Origin: Pseudobythopirellula maris
Lineage (GTDB): Bacteria; Planctomycetota; Planctomycetia; Pirellulales; Lacipirellulaceae
Assembly: GCF_007859945.1 (NCBI RefSeq)
Contig: NZ_SJPQ01000004.1
Coordinates: 310,001 to 374,000 of the forward strand
Direction of reading: 5' to 3'
Length of the DNA stretch: 64,000 bases
This document shows positions 50,846 through 60,804 of this stretch, piece after piece. The notes below the pieces were generated by a model. That model saw only the letters and a program-made list of their open reading frames with translations, did no database searches and was not told the origin of the DNA. The position numbers were made by a program, and so were the translations under genes. Within the stretch, counting starts at the first letter, position 1; every line of letters begins with the position of its first letter.

Positions 50846-52111
50846 CTAGCTAGCTCGCAACTCCGGATCGTTATCGGCGCCCGCCCCAAACACCGACTCG
50901 ATCGCCGCCCTTCGTTGAGCCGGAAAGAGGTGCCGGTAGCGACGCCGCATCTCCTCGGTCTGATGCCCCATGAACTCGTCGATGACCCGCTGGTCGACCC
51001 CGGCGCCCGCGAGGTTAGAGGCGAACGAATGGCGGAAGACGTGGAACCCCGTTACGAAGTCCCACTTGCTCTTCGCCATCGTCTGCTTGAGATGGTGCTG
51101 TGCCTGCCAAACCGTGAGAGGCGTGACTTGGCGGTATCCCCTCAGCTGACAGAAAGTGTGCTGGCCGCCGGGGTGGCTCTCGATCCACTCCTGCATCACT
51201 TGGTAGAGCAGGGGGCTCATGTCGACGCGTCGGTAAGTCGTCGCTTTCGTGCGGCTCTTCTTTTTTTCGCGCAGCAGGACCGTCCTCGATCGGAAGTCAA
51301 CGTCCTCGATGAGCGATCGCACCATCTCGCTACGGCGGGCGGAGGTGTGAGCGACAAAGAGCAGCATCGGGTAGATGAAGGGATACCTGGCGTTCCCGCG
51401 GGCGTGCTCTAAAGCCCCACGGACTTCGGCGGTATCCAGGTAGACCGAATCCCAGAGCCGACGCTCCTCTGGCTCGCTGAGCCCGCCGCGGGCGACGATC
51501 GCCCGAACCTCCCGCGTTGTCATGAAAGGCGGCTTCTCGTCGGTCAGCGGCAGCGCGACGTGCTTGGTGGGAGAAACGCCGACCAACAGCCCTTCTTGGA
51601 CCCCCCAGTTCCAGAGCATGCGGAAGGTGACCAGCTCCTTCCGCACGGTGTCGGGCTGAATAGGCTCGCCGTGGTGCGTCTCGCTGAGGCGTTTGGAGGC
51701 AAAGTTTTGCAGGTCCGCTTTGGTGATCGATTGCACCGTGCGATGAGGGCCCATGTGCCGCTTGAGGTGCTTCAGGTGGAGCGCCTCCCCGCGGAGAGTA
51801 GAGGGTTCCTTTCGGCCCTCAGGGAGTCTGGCTTGGTACGTGGCGTAGAGCTCTGTTAGCCCGATTGCCACTGACGCTTTTGCTTTCGTTGTGGCCTTCC
51901 CATCGGAGAGGATAAAGTCGATGGCCCGGACCCCAGCGGGGATCTCAATGCGCCCGTTTTCTAGCAGACGCAGCGTCTCCTCGATGCGTGAGCAGTGGCC
52001 CGTGGCTTTGTGTTTGTCGGGGGTCCCCAGCGAGCGGTTGAACTGGCGGCCCTCGAAGCGGAACCGAACGCTAAAGTTGGGGGATTTGCTGTCCCGGTGC
52101 AGGCTTGCCAT
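50846..52111 (-). CDS. Tyrosine recombinase (integrase) of the mobile element
   Basis: About 421 residues; the start at 52111 has GGGAG eight bases upstream and is preferred to an in-frame start at 52336 that would run into the tRNA gene. The catalytic set is visible: Arg259 in 'HTSARRSE', the lysine-rich turn near 283-289, HVFR (His357, Arg360), His383 in 'FMGHQ' and the nucleophile Tyr392 in 'RRRYRHL'. It sits 182 bases from the 3' end of tRNA-Leu, the usual target of such integrases. Confidence 0.92.
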   Translation of the reverse strand: MASLHRDSKSPNFSVRFRFEGRQFNRSLGTPDKHKATGHCSRIEETLRLLENGRIEIPAGVRAIDFILSDGKATTKAKASVAIGLTELYATYQARLPEGRKEPSTLRGEALHLKHLKRHMGPHRTVQSITKADLQNFASKRLSETHHGEPIQPDTVRKELVTFRMLWNWGVQEGLLVGVSPTKHVALPLTDEKPPFMTTREVRAIVARGGLSEPEERRLWDSVYLDTAEVRGALEHARGNARYPFIYPMLLFVAHTSARRSEMVRSLIEDVDFRSRTVLLREKKKSRTKATTYRRVDMSPLLYQVMQEWIESHPGGQHTFCQLRGYRQVTPLTVWQAQHHLKQTMAKSKWDFVTGFHVFRHSFASNLAGAGVDQRVIDEFMGHQTEEMRRRYRHLFPAQRRAAIESVFGAGADNDPELRAS

Positions 52112-52293
52112 CCCGATTTCTCCCGCCGTACGCACCATTGCGTTGTGGCGGGTGAATCGTAGGGCGGCGACTGATTGGAGGCCATCAACGCCAGTGCCAT
52201 GTGGGCGCCCGGATGTTCCGAATTTGTTCCGAGTCGGTTTTTGGAGCAGAGAATGACCCACGCCGCAATCGACGTAAGTCCTTTGATACCAAG

Positions 52294-52379
52294 TAGCCGA
52301 GGCGGGACTCGAACCCGCACGAGGGTTACCCCCCACCGGATTTTAAGTCCGGAGCGTCTGCCAATTCCGCCACTCGGCC
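52294..52379 (-). tRNA. tRNA-Leu (anticodon UAA)
   Basis: 86 bases on the minus strand, class II tRNA with a long variable arm. The acceptor pairs GGCCGAG with CTCGGCT (first pair G-U), the D-arm region reads TGGCGGAATTGGCAGACGC, the anticodon stem CCGGA/TCCGG holds the loop CTTAAAA (anticodon TAA), and the T-arm is GCGGG-TTCGAGT-CCCGC. CCA is not encoded. Its 3' half next to the integrase is the probable attachment site. Confidence 0.93.
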
Positions 52380-52464
52380 GTGGGCTCTCCAGCATAGCGT
52401 TTTGGGGCCGCCTGTTGAGGGCCCGCCTTTTTGTGGGCAATTGTTTGCTTGGCGGCTCGGTTGT

Positions 52465-54066
52465 TCAATCGTCGCGACCGGTGTTGGCCGCCTCGACGCG
52501 GGTTTTGACCGTGCGGCGGTCGAGGCCCAGCAGCCGGGCCGCTTGTTCGTAGCCCCCTTGCTGGGCGTGGACCTTGCGACAGTAGTGGTTGAGCAACTCG
52601 TCGGCTGTCAGTTCGCAGCGTGCGGCGCTGTCGAGCCACGGCTCACGGTGGCGGGGCGCGGCCGACTCGGGGGGGCGGTATTCGCTCCGGACCAGCACGC
52701 TGCGCACGCACTGCTCTAGCTCTCGGGTGTTGCCGGGCCAGGCGTAGTCGGCCGGCAGATGGGCCCGGATCCAAGTCTCTGTCTCGTGGGCCAGGCTCTC
52801 GGCCTCGCAATCGTCGCTATCGCCCGCGGCGCCGACCACGCGGCGGGTGAGGAAGCGGATGAGACCGCCGAGCGCCTCGGGGCGGTCGTCGAGTTGCTCA
52901 CGGAGCGACGGGACGACGATCCTGTCGGAGCAGAGCCGGTAGTAAAGGTCTTCGCGGAACGCTCCCTGGCGCATCTCGGCGGCGAGGTCGCGGTTGGTGG
53001 CGGCGATCAGCTTGCCCTCGAAGCGTCGCGGGCGGCTGTCGCCTAGGCGGCAGAAATCGCGGCTCTGGGTCACCCGCAACAGCTTGACCTGAATCGCCGG
53101 GTCGAGCTCACCAATCTCGTCAAGAAACACCGCGCCGCTGGGCGGGCAGAGGTCGAGCCAGCCCGCTCGATCGGCCACGGCGCCGGTGAACGCGCCGCGT
53201 AGGTGGCCGAACAGTTCCGATTCGATCAGCGTGGGCGACATGGCCGAGAGGTTGAGCGCCACAAACGGCTCGCACGCGTTCTTGTCAGACGCGTCGCTCA
53301 CGAGCCGCTCGCCCTCGGGGTCAAACGGGCGGTACTGCGACAGGCCCACCGCGCGGGCGACCAGTTCTTTGCCGGCGCCCGAAGGGCCCGTGACCAGGGT
53401 CGAGAGGTCGCCCATGCGGCGGAAGAGCGTGCGGCGGTAGCGATGCATGTCGTGCGTGAAGATCGATTGCCACACCTGGGCCCGCAGCCGCGCGGCGGGC
53501 CCCGACTCGCCGATCAAGCAGTCGAATATCTGGGTGAAGGCGCGACGCACCTGGTGCAGGCAGGCGAACACATGGGGCGTGTCGGTCAGCGTCGCACGCA
53601 CCTTGGGGTGGATGGGCGCGAGCAATCGCTCGCGGTCGTCGCGGAGGGCGCGCCAGACTTTGGCCAGCGACTTGCGGCTGGCGGCGTCGGTTGATGGGGC
53701 GACCAGCACCGCGTTCCTTGCCCCCGCCAGGTGGCGGTAGTACAGGGCGTAGGTCACTAGGTCGTCGTACCGTGCGGCGTCGTCGGCGCCGAGCGCAGCA
53801 AGCCGCTCGGGCTGCGAGCCGAGGCGGTCCAGGCATTGCTGGGCGAGGGCGTTGATCCGCAAGACGTTGGGTCGCTCGTCGTGGAGAGTCGTCTCGTTCA
53901 GGCTCCATGCGGCGCCGCCGTCGGGGACGAAATCGGCGCCCAGCACAGCGCGTTCGAGCTCGATCCGACGCGGCTCGAAGGGATTGCAGTGTGTGAGCTC
54001 CGACAGGTCGCTAAGCCACTGGCGTTCCTGGGATGTGAGCGCTTGGGACGCTGGGGACTGGGGCAT
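52465..54066 (-). CDS. Sigma-54-dependent transcriptional activator
   Basis: 533 residues. A non-receiver N-terminal domain (about 1-215) is followed by the AAA+ domain with Walker A GPSGAGKE (227-234), the sigma-54 contact motif GAFTGA (291-296), Walker B VFLDE (about 313-317), and a C-terminal Fis-like HTH ('GGYEQAARLLGLDRRTVKTRV'). It activates RpoN promoters. The N-terminal sensor was not recognised. It is divergent from the membrane protein gene at 54295, separated by 228 bases. No -24/-12 promoter was recognised there by eye. Confidence 0.9.
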   Translation of the reverse strand: MPQSPASQALTSQERQWLSDLSELTHCNPFEPRRIELERAVLGADFVPDGGAAWSLNETTLHDERPNVLRINALAQQCLDRLGSQPERLAALGADDAARYDDLVTYALYYRHLAGARNAVLVAPSTDAASRKSLAKVWRALRDDRERLLAPIHPKVRATLTDTPHVFACLHQVRRAFTQIFDCLIGESGPAARLRAQVWQSIFTHDMHRYRRTLFRRMGDLSTLVTGPSGAGKELVARAVGLSQYRPFDPEGERLVSDASDKNACEPFVALNLSAMSPTLIESELFGHLRGAFTGAVADRAGWLDLCPPSGAVFLDEIGELDPAIQVKLLRVTQSRDFCRLGDSRPRRFEGKLIAATNRDLAAEMRQGAFREDLYYRLCSDRIVVPSLREQLDDRPEALGGLIRFLTRRVVGAAGDSDDCEAESLAHETETWIRAHLPADYAWPGNTRELEQCVRSVLVRSEYRPPESAAPRHREPWLDSAARCELTADELLNHYCRKVHAQQGGYEQAARLLGLDRRTVKTRVEAANTGRDD

Positions 54067-54294
54067 TCAGTCGCCTTTGGTGTGCATTAGATGGATTTGT
54101 TTGCGCTCATTAAATGTACTTCAATTCTGGTTCAAGCAGTGTTCCTTCGCGAGTGACTAATCGCAAGTCGTTTCTCATTGGTTACTTACGAGAATCCGGT
54201 GTGTTTGGCGCCAGCCTTGCTTTTGGGGGAAATGACTTGGTCCCGACGGCCTGCAGTCGATTCCACTCTCCCTCTCTCACGCACAGGAAAAGCC

Positions 54295-56847
54295 ATGACC
54301 ACCTCGCCCGGCCAGCCGCCTGAGGCCAGCCTGCCTCCCGCCCAGGGCGCCGCCGTCCCTCCTGGGGATACAGCCCCGAGCAAAGCTGGTCTGATTCAGC
54401 TGCTGCTCGACCCCCGTTCGCTACAAACGTTGATGATCGCCGGCGGTTCGCTGCTCACGCTCGGCTTGGTGATCTGGTTGGTCGTGATCGGCGTGTTCAA
54501 CGAACCGCTCCACGCCGCCCTGGGGCTGGGCGCCGCGAACCTCGGCTTGCTGGTGGCCGGGGTGGCGGTGGCTGATCGCACGCGATACCGCATAGCGGGC
54601 CGCGGGGTGGCGATGCTCGCCTCGTTGCTGCTGCCGCTGAACCTGTGGTTCTACGACGCCCAGGGTCTTATCTCGCTCGAAGGGGGCGGCCATCTTTGGT
54701 TGCCCGCGTTGGCGTGCTGTGTGGCTTACGCCGTGGTCGCACGCGTCTTGAAGGATTCGCTGTTCGTCTACGCGTTCGTCGGCGGTGTGGCGATGACCGG
54801 CATGCTGTTCTTGGCCGACGCCCACGTCGGACACTTCTGGGAGGTGATGGCGCCATCCACTCTGCTCGTGGTTCTCGGCGCGGCGTGCGTGCACGCCGAG
54901 CGGTTGTTCCCTGAACTCACGCCGCGCGAAGAGGATGTGGCGTTCACCCGCGGCGACTTTGGGCTCGCATTCTTCCGGGCCGGACACGCCGCGATGGGGG
55001 CGGGCCTAGGGCTGCTGCTCGGCGGTCGTTTGGCGGGACGTTTCTACGAGACGCTCTTCGACGGCCGCGGCTGGTTCGAGGTTCCCGATGTCGCCACGGT
55101 TGGCGCGGCGCAGCTGACGGCATTCGGGCTGGCGCTCGTGGGCGCCTACACCTACGCCTACTCGCGATTCGCCTTGGGCGGACGGCGGTTCCTGCTGTTC
55201 TCCATGCTGAGCCTGTTCTGGAGCTTGGTGATCGGGGTCGACCTGCTGGGAATCGAGTTCACCGAATCGCTCTTTGTCGGAATGCTGGCGGTGGTGAGCG
55301 TCGGCTGTTACGCCGCGACCCGTCTGTACGCATCGCCGCGGGGAGAGACTACCGAAGAGTCAGCTAACTATGTTGCAGCGGATGAAGCCGAAACCTTGGC
55401 GCCGGCGCTCAGGGCGACCGGCGCGGCCTGTGCGAACGTCGCCCTCGTGCTTGTGTTGCTGCAGCTAATGCGTGGCCTTTTCGTGCCAGAGGGTGGGCTG
55501 CTGGCCTTCCACTTGGGGCTGGGGTACTGCCTGGCTGGCGCCGCGACGCTGGCCGCTCAACTCCTCAAGGCGGTCGACTCGAAGACCGAGGGACCGGCCG
55601 GCGGACGCGCGAGTGTCGATCGACTGGTGGGGCCCGCTTTCGCGGCGGCGATGCTTGTGAGTGGCTTGGCCGCGGTCCTTCCGTTTGCTGCCGTGTCGGG
55701 CGCTGGTCTGGTCGCGTTGCAGGCCGCCGTGCCGCTGGCGTTGCTCGCCTGGGGATACACTTCCGTCAAGCAACGCGACGAAGCCGTGTTCGCCGCCGAA
55801 GGGGGCGCAATCCTGATGACAACGCTGACGGCGCCGCTCCTGCTCGCCGGTCCCTCGGTGGGAGTCGCGGTGCTTGCCGCCGCCACGGCCGCGGTGTTCG
55901 CCATCGCCTCGACGATGAGCCCGCGACGCGCGCCGGCGTTGCTCGCTCCGGTGATGACGGCCTTGGCCGCCTGGCAACTGATCGCGGTGTACGAGCTCGG
56001 CGTGCACGGCCCGCTCTTGGTAGCCAGCTTGCTGGGCGTCGCGGCGATCGCGGTCGACGCTTTTCGTCCGACCGGAAGGCTGGGGGTGGCGGGCCTTGGG
56101 CTGACTGTCCTCGCCGCAGTGGGAGGCGCGCTGCTTGCCGCCAACCGCCTGGTGGCCGATGAAGCGAGCGCCGGGCTGCTCGGGCTTCTCGTCAGCCAAG
56201 CGGCCATCGGTTTTGTCGGCTCCTGGCTGACGAAGGACCGACGCGGACGCCATCTCCTGCTCTTGAGCGGCGGCTTGGGAGTGATCATGGCGGCCCTCAC
56301 ACTCAACGCCGTGTCGGTGCTCTCGGGTGTTCAGCGATTCGAGTTGTTGGTCGCCTCGGTCGGCGCCGCCATCCTCGCAGCGGGCCACGTCGGCTGGTGG
56401 CGCGAAAACCTAGGCGACCCCACGCAGAAGAGGCCCACCGGGGTCGACTTGAACCTGTGGATCGGCAGCCTGCTGACCAGCGTCCCGCTCTGCCTCGGAT
56501 TGCTCGCCAGCCGATTGATGGGTGATGGGTTGGGCGAGGTCTGGAGCGCCCTGCACAACGGCGGCGTGGTGCTGGTTGCGTTGGCGATGCTCGCCTCGGG
56601 TGTGCTCTGCCGGCTGCGAGCCACCTCGCTGACCGGCGGGGCGATGATGGCGCTCTACCTGGTGAGCCTGGTGTTCCTTCTCCACGTGCCAGACGAACTG
56701 CAGAACGTGGCGGTTTACCTCATGGCGGGCGGGGCCGGGCTCTTCGGCGGCGCCGTGCTGCTGAGCGTTTACCGCGACCGGCTGATGGAGCTGCCGGGCC
56801 GCATCCGTGAGGGGGAGGGAGTGTTCGCCGTGCTGAAGTGGCGCTGA
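54295..56847 (+). CDS. Large multi-spanning membrane protein (DUF2157/DUF2339-like)
   Basis: About 850 residues; the start at 54295 has AGGAAA upstream and is preferred over an in-frame start at 54178. After a Pro-rich start there are some 20 or more hydrophobic helices with few charged loops. The layout resembles DUF2157/DUF2339 proteins, whose function is unknown. No transport motif is visible. A strong terminator (56894-56931) follows. Confidence 0.7.
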   Translation: MTTSPGQPPEASLPPAQGAAVPPGDTAPSKAGLIQLLLDPRSLQTLMIAGGSLLTLGLVIWLVVIGVFNEPLHAALGLGAANLGLLVAGVAVADRTRYRIAGRGVAMLASLLLPLNLWFYDAQGLISLEGGGHLWLPALACCVAYAVVARVLKDSLFVYAFVGGVAMTGMLFLADAHVGHFWEVMAPSTLLVVLGAACVHAERLFPELTPREEDVAFTRGDFGLAFFRAGHAAMGAGLGLLLGGRLAGRFYETLFDGRGWFEVPDVATVGAAQLTAFGLALVGAYTYAYSRFALGGRRFLLFSMLSLFWSLVIGVDLLGIEFTESLFVGMLAVVSVGCYAATRLYASPRGETTEESANYVAADEAETLAPALRATGAACANVALVLVLLQLMRGLFVPEGGLLAFHLGLGYCLAGAATLAAQLLKAVDSKTEGPAGGRASVDRLVGPAFAAAMLVSGLAAVLPFAAVSGAGLVALQAAVPLALLAWGYTSVKQRDEAVFAAEGGAILMTTLTAPLLLAGPSVGVAVLAAATAAVFAIASTMSPRRAPALLAPVMTALAAWQLIAVYELGVHGPLLVASLLGVAAIAVDAFRPTGRLGVAGLGLTVLAAVGGALLAANRLVADEASAGLLGLLVSQAAIGFVGSWLTKDRRGRHLLLLSGGLGVIMAALTLNAVSVLSGVQRFELLVASVGAAILAAGHVGWWRENLGDPTQKRPTGVDLNLWIGSLLTSVPLCLGLLASRLMGDGLGEVWSALHNGGVVLVALAMLASGVLCRLRATSLTGGAMMALYLVSLVFLLHVPDELQNVAVYLMAGGAGLFGGAVLLSVYRDRLMELPGRIREGEGVFAVLKWR

Positions 56848-56893
56848 GAGAGAAAGGGCGCCGCGGGTTGTCGGGACCCCGGCGCGGCGACCG

Positions 56894-56931
56894 CGCCCAC
56901 GCGACGCTTGGCGTCGCGTGGGCGTTTTTTT
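56894..56931 (+). terminator. Intrinsic terminator after the membrane protein gene
   Basis: 14-base perfect arms (56894-56907 and 56911-56924), a 3-base loop TTG, then seven T (56925-56931). It starts 47 bases past the stop at 56847. Confidence 0.92.
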
Positions 56932-57155
56932 ATGCCAAGATGCTTGATTCCCCGGTCGATCGATCAGCGGCCCTCCCCGATTGCGGTGTGACGGCTCACC
57001 GCGGGCCGTCTCGGGCTCGTTGAGCCGCGCGACCCGACTTGCTAATCTGGCTAGGTTGGCGCCACGCCTAGGTTTGGCCCGACCGTGCGTCTCACGCCGA
57101 CCGCAGACGCCGTTTCGTCGACCCCTCAGCCGAAGCATCCCCGCCGGAGCGTCCC

Positions 57156-58664
57156 ATGCCGATCGATTCAGTCACGCGTCGCCGTTTTCTAGCCGCCACC
57201 GGCGCGGGCGCCGCGGCGTTGGCCGCCCCCTCGGCGATGGGGGCCACGAGCGTTGACGCCCCGCAGACGAACTCGGCGCTGCGTATCGGCTTTATCGGCG
57301 TGGGCGACGACGGCCGCGTGCGGAGCGGAGGTAGCCGCGGCCGCTGCCAGGCGCACATCGACACGGTGACCCACCTGCAGAAAGAGCGGGGCACGGTCGA
57401 GGCGGCCTACGTTTGCGACGTGTTCAATCTCTACACGGACAGCTCGCAGTCGAAGATCAAGGAGGCCACCGGCAAGGAGCCGAAGAAGACCGGCGACTAC
57501 CGCGACATCTTGGCGGACCCGTCGATCGACGCGGTGGTGATCGCCACTCCCGACCACTGGCACGCCCGGCAGACGATCGACGCCCTCGAGGCGGGCAAGC
57601 ACGTCTACTGCGAGAAGCCGATGACGCACAGCGTGCAAGAGGCGATCGACGTCTACCACGCCTGGAAACGCAGCGGCAAGGTGATGCAGGTCGGCGTGCA
57701 GTCGACCTCGCTGCCGGTGTGGGGCAAGGCGAACGAATACATCACCACCGGCCGGCTCGGCAAGGTGCTCGGCTACCAGACCGAGTACTTCCGCAACTCG
57801 GACCTCGGCCAGTGGCGTTACTACCCGCTGATCAAGGAGATGACGCCGAAGAACATCGACTGGAACATGTTCCTCGGACGCGAGTTCGACCTGGCGCCCG
57901 AGCAGCCGTTCGATCGCGCCCGGTTCGGTCAGTGGCGTTGCTACTGGGACTTCGGCGCCGGCATGTTCACCGACCTGTTCGTGCACCGCACGACTTCGAT
58001 GCTCAAGGCGACCGGCCTGCGGTTCCCGGGGCGGGTGACCGGCGGCGGGGGGATCTACTTGGAGTACGACGGCCGCGACGTTCCCGACGTGGCGACGGTG
58101 GTCGCCGATTTCGAGGAGGGCTGCCAGGGCTTGGTCACCGCCACGATGTGCTCCAACAAGCAGCCCATCAAGCAATTCATCCGCGGGCACTTCGGCAACC
58201 TGCTGTTCGGCAACGGCGAGCAGTTCGACGGCTTCGACTTCGTCGCGGAGCGGTCGCCCGTGACGCACGACTCGTCGATCCAAGACCACCGCGTGGAGAG
58301 CGGATTGATCCGCAACACCACGTTTGCTCACTTCCAGAACTTCGTTGACGCGGTGGGCGCCGACGATCCCGCCATGGTGAACTGCTCGCCCGAGTTGGGC
58401 GCGGCGGCGATGGCGGTCGTTAAACTCGGCTCGATGAGCTACCGCACCGGCAAGGTGTACCACTTCGACAGCGAGTCGATGACCTACGGCGAGGCGGACT
58501 CGTCGTGGGCCGAGCGGTGGGAGCAACGCTCCAAGAACCGCGGCGACGCGAGCCACGTGGCCGGCTGGACCGGCGGCGACAAGGGGAGCAAGCTGCTGCC
58601 GCCCGAGTACCAGTCGCTCGAAGGGGCGTGGGTCGACGGCAAGGACCCGGCTGCCGGGGCTTGA
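57156..58664 (+). CDS. TAT-exported Gfo/Idh/MocA-family oxidoreductase
   Basis: 502 residues. The twin-arginine signal is 'TRRRFLAATGAGAAALAAP'. The NAD(P)-binding fold starts at 'LRIGFIGVGDDGR' and the conserved 'ATPDHWHARQTIDALEAGKHVYCEKPMTH' region follows. Such exported members are very abundant in planctomycetes and act on sugars or sugar acids. The substrate is unknown. Its 3' end faces the next gene on the opposite strand, 12 bases apart. Confidence 0.88.
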   Translation: MPIDSVTRRRFLAATGAGAAALAAPSAMGATSVDAPQTNSALRIGFIGVGDDGRVRSGGSRGRCQAHIDTVTHLQKERGTVEAAYVCDVFNLYTDSSQSKIKEATGKEPKKTGDYRDILADPSIDAVVIATPDHWHARQTIDALEAGKHVYCEKPMTHSVQEAIDVYHAWKRSGKVMQVGVQSTSLPVWGKANEYITTGRLGKVLGYQTEYFRNSDLGQWRYYPLIKEMTPKNIDWNMFLGREFDLAPEQPFDRARFGQWRCYWDFGAGMFTDLFVHRTTSMLKATGLRFPGRVTGGGGIYLEYDGRDVPDVATVVADFEEGCQGLVTATMCSNKQPIKQFIRGHFGNLLFGNGEQFDGFDFVAERSPVTHDSSIQDHRVESGLIRNTTFAHFQNFVDAVGADDPAMVNCSPELGAAAMAVVKLGSMSYRTGKVYHFDSESMTYGEADSSWAERWEQRSKNRGDASHVAGWTGGDKGSKLLPPEYQSLEGAWVDGKDPAAGA

Positions 58665-58676
58665 GCTGCACCGCGG

Positions 58677-60548
58677 TCAATCTTCGGGATCGCCGGCGCC
58701 TCCGCGCGGCGTCGACTGGGCTGGCAGTTCAAAGCACGCCATCTCGGAGCCGTTGCGCAGGTAGAGTCGGCCGCGGTGGACGACCGGGTGGTTCCAGGTC
58801 TTTCCGTCGAGAGCCTTAAAGCGTCCCGCGATCTTGAGCGTCTCGGGCGTCGCTTCGATCAGCACGGCCTCGCCGCTGTTCTCGGTCACAGCGATGAGCA
58901 TGGCGGAATCTTCCACCAGCAGCACCTGGCCGTGGTTGAACTTGGCGTCGCGTTTCACCTTCTTGGGCCATGTCGGCTCGCCGGTGGCCGCGTCGAGGCA
59001 GGTGAAAAATGGGCCGTTGAAGCCGTAGATGTGTCCGTCGAACTCGACGTAATCGTTGAAATACGGCTTGAGCTCGCGTGATTCCCACACCGTGGCGGTC
59101 GTCCAGTCATCAGCGCTTTGGTCGTCGGCGCCGCGCGTGACGCTCAGCCGGTGAGCACCGTAGCCGTAGCCGGCCGCGAGCACGACGGCGTTGCCATCGA
59201 CCACCAGCGGCTGGGTGGTGCGCGGGAAATCGCCCATGGCCCATTCGTAGAACCAAAGCCGCCGGCCGGTCGCCACGTCGAGCGATTCGAGGCCTAGATT
59301 CGTGGCCATGAGCAACTGTTCAACGCCCCCCAGCGTGGCGAGGTGCACCGAGCAGTAGCCGTGGTAGCCGGCGCCCGCGGTCCAGGCGACTTCGCCGCTG
59401 GCGGCGTGATAAGCGACAACCGCCTCATCGGCCACACCCGCGTCATCGGCAGGGGGAGGGTTGCCGGCGTAAACCACCACCAGCCGCGAGCCGTCCGCCG
59501 CGTCGACCACCAAGGGTGAGGCCGCAAAGCCCCATTCCGGCGGGCTCTCGACCGCGAGGTCGTCGGTCACGTTGCGGCGCCACTGTTCGCTGCCCGTGGC
59601 GGCGTCGAGCTTGCGAACCACACCGGTTCCGCCCGACACATACAGAAAGCCATCGCGAAACTCGGGCGTCGACCGCGGGCCGGGGCCGCCGAGCGGGTCG
59701 CTGAACCGGGCCGCGACTCCGGCCGACCAACGCTCGGCGCCGGTAGCCGCATCGTAAGCGACCACGCACTCTAGCTCGCCGCGCTGCTCGTGCGTGTAAA
59801 GCCAATCACCGACCAGCGCGACCGAGGACCACGAAGGCCCCACGGGCGTGCGCCAAACCTCGCGGGGCGGCGTGGCCCACTCTGGGGCGATCGTCACGCC
59901 AGTGAGGCGGCTGTCGCGGTTCGAGCCACGGAAGCCGGGCCAGTCATCGGCAGCCGCTTCGACGACCGAATCCATGGAGACGTCAGCCGCGCCGTCGCGA
60001 ACGAGCAACACCTGCTCGCTGGTGGGTGTCCAACGCCAGGCGTACGAGGGCTGCATAAAACCATCGATCCCTTCGTGACGAACGCCGGACCAGAGTCCGA
60101 ACCCGACGACGATCACGCCAAGGCAGGCGAACCGCAGCAAAGGCCAACCCACGCCAAATGCTTTGCCCAGCGCCATGACAGCCACCAGCGCGGCGGTGAG
60201 CATCGGCAAGAAATTGATGTAAACCGCTTGGAAATGCCCCGCCGTGGGGTCGAACAAAAGGAGTTGCCCTAAGGCGAGCGCCCCAACGAGCAGCGCCACA
60301 CCAATCGTTCGGTCGCGACGCGGCACGCGGCTAAAAAAGAGCCACCAGATCAACAGCAGCAAGAGCCCGCCGATCGCACCCAGCAACATCGGTAGAAAGC
60401 CGTTGAGTTCGCCCGGCGTTTGGCGAATCGGCACGGTCAGGGTGAACCACGACACAATCGCGATCAGCACCGCCGGCCAAACCCGCAGCTTCGTCGGCGA
60501 GGGGGCGGTCTGCGCATCAGGCTCTTGGTCGGTGGTGGGCTCGGTCAT
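58677..60548 (-). CDS. Membrane-anchored PQQ-like beta-propeller protein
   Basis: 623 residues. About five membrane helices at the N-terminus (25-165) are followed by a large extracytoplasmic domain of beta-propeller repeats of the 'AYDAATGAERWSAG', 'DAATGSEQWRRNV', 'ATGRRLWFYEWAMGD' type. Such PQQ-like proteins are common in planctomycetes and are not proven enzymes. It is convergent with the oxidoreductase and divergent from the MoxR-like ATPase gene. Confidence 0.85.
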   Translation of the reverse strand: MTEPTTDQEPDAQTAPSPTKLRVWPAVLIAIVSWFTLTVPIRQTPGELNGFLPMLLGAIGGLLLLLIWWLFFSRVPRRDRTIGVALLVGALALGQLLLFDPTAGHFQAVYINFLPMLTAALVAVMALGKAFGVGWPLLRFACLGVIVVGFGLWSGVRHEGIDGFMQPSYAWRWTPTSEQVLLVRDGAADVSMDSVVEAAADDWPGFRGSNRDSRLTGVTIAPEWATPPREVWRTPVGPSWSSVALVGDWLYTHEQRGELECVVAYDAATGAERWSAGVAARFSDPLGGPGPRSTPEFRDGFLYVSGGTGVVRKLDAATGSEQWRRNVTDDLAVESPPEWGFAASPLVVDAADGSRLVVVYAGNPPPADDAGVADEAVVAYHAASGEVAWTAGAGYHGYCSVHLATLGGVEQLLMATNLGLESLDVATGRRLWFYEWAMGDFPRTTQPLVVDGNAVVLAAGYGYGAHRLSVTRGADDQSADDWTTATVWESRELKPYFNDYVEFDGHIYGFNGPFFTCLDAATGEPTWPKKVKRDAKFNHGQVLLVEDSAMLIAVTENSGEAVLIEATPETLKIAGRFKALDGKTWNHPVVHRGRLYLRNGSEMACFELPAQSTPRGGAGDPED

Positions 60549-60734
60549 GCTTCGTGCGTCAGCTGGCTGGGAGGATTCGGCGGGAGAAGGCCGTTGATTG
60601 TAAGTGGCGAGGGCGACGGCGGCCTAGCTCGGAATGGCCGCTGCGGAGCGGCCGCGTAGGCCCTGGGCTTGATTCCCGCGGCGCGACGAGCGGCGCCGCG
60701 TCCTGGTTTCTGAGGCATGTACGCCGCACGCGGT

Positions 60735-60762
60735 TCTCGCACGCTTGCTTAGCGCTATAATC
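60735..60762 (+). promoter_or_regulatory. Possible promoter of the MoxR-like gene
   Basis: A consensus -10 TATAAT (60757-60762) lies 43 bases before the ATG at 60805; the -35 candidate TTCTCG (60735-60740, 16-base spacer) is weak. Confidence 0.4.
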
Positions 60763-60804
60763 GCGAGTACCCAGCCCCCACCGCAACACGGACGCCCCAC
60801 CACG

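Noticed and set aside
57189-58556. 455-codon minus-strand frame opposite the oxidoreductase
   Set aside because: Composition (Val/Arg/His-rich) and no motifs; the plus strand has a clear TAT signal and Gfo/Idh/MocA motifs.
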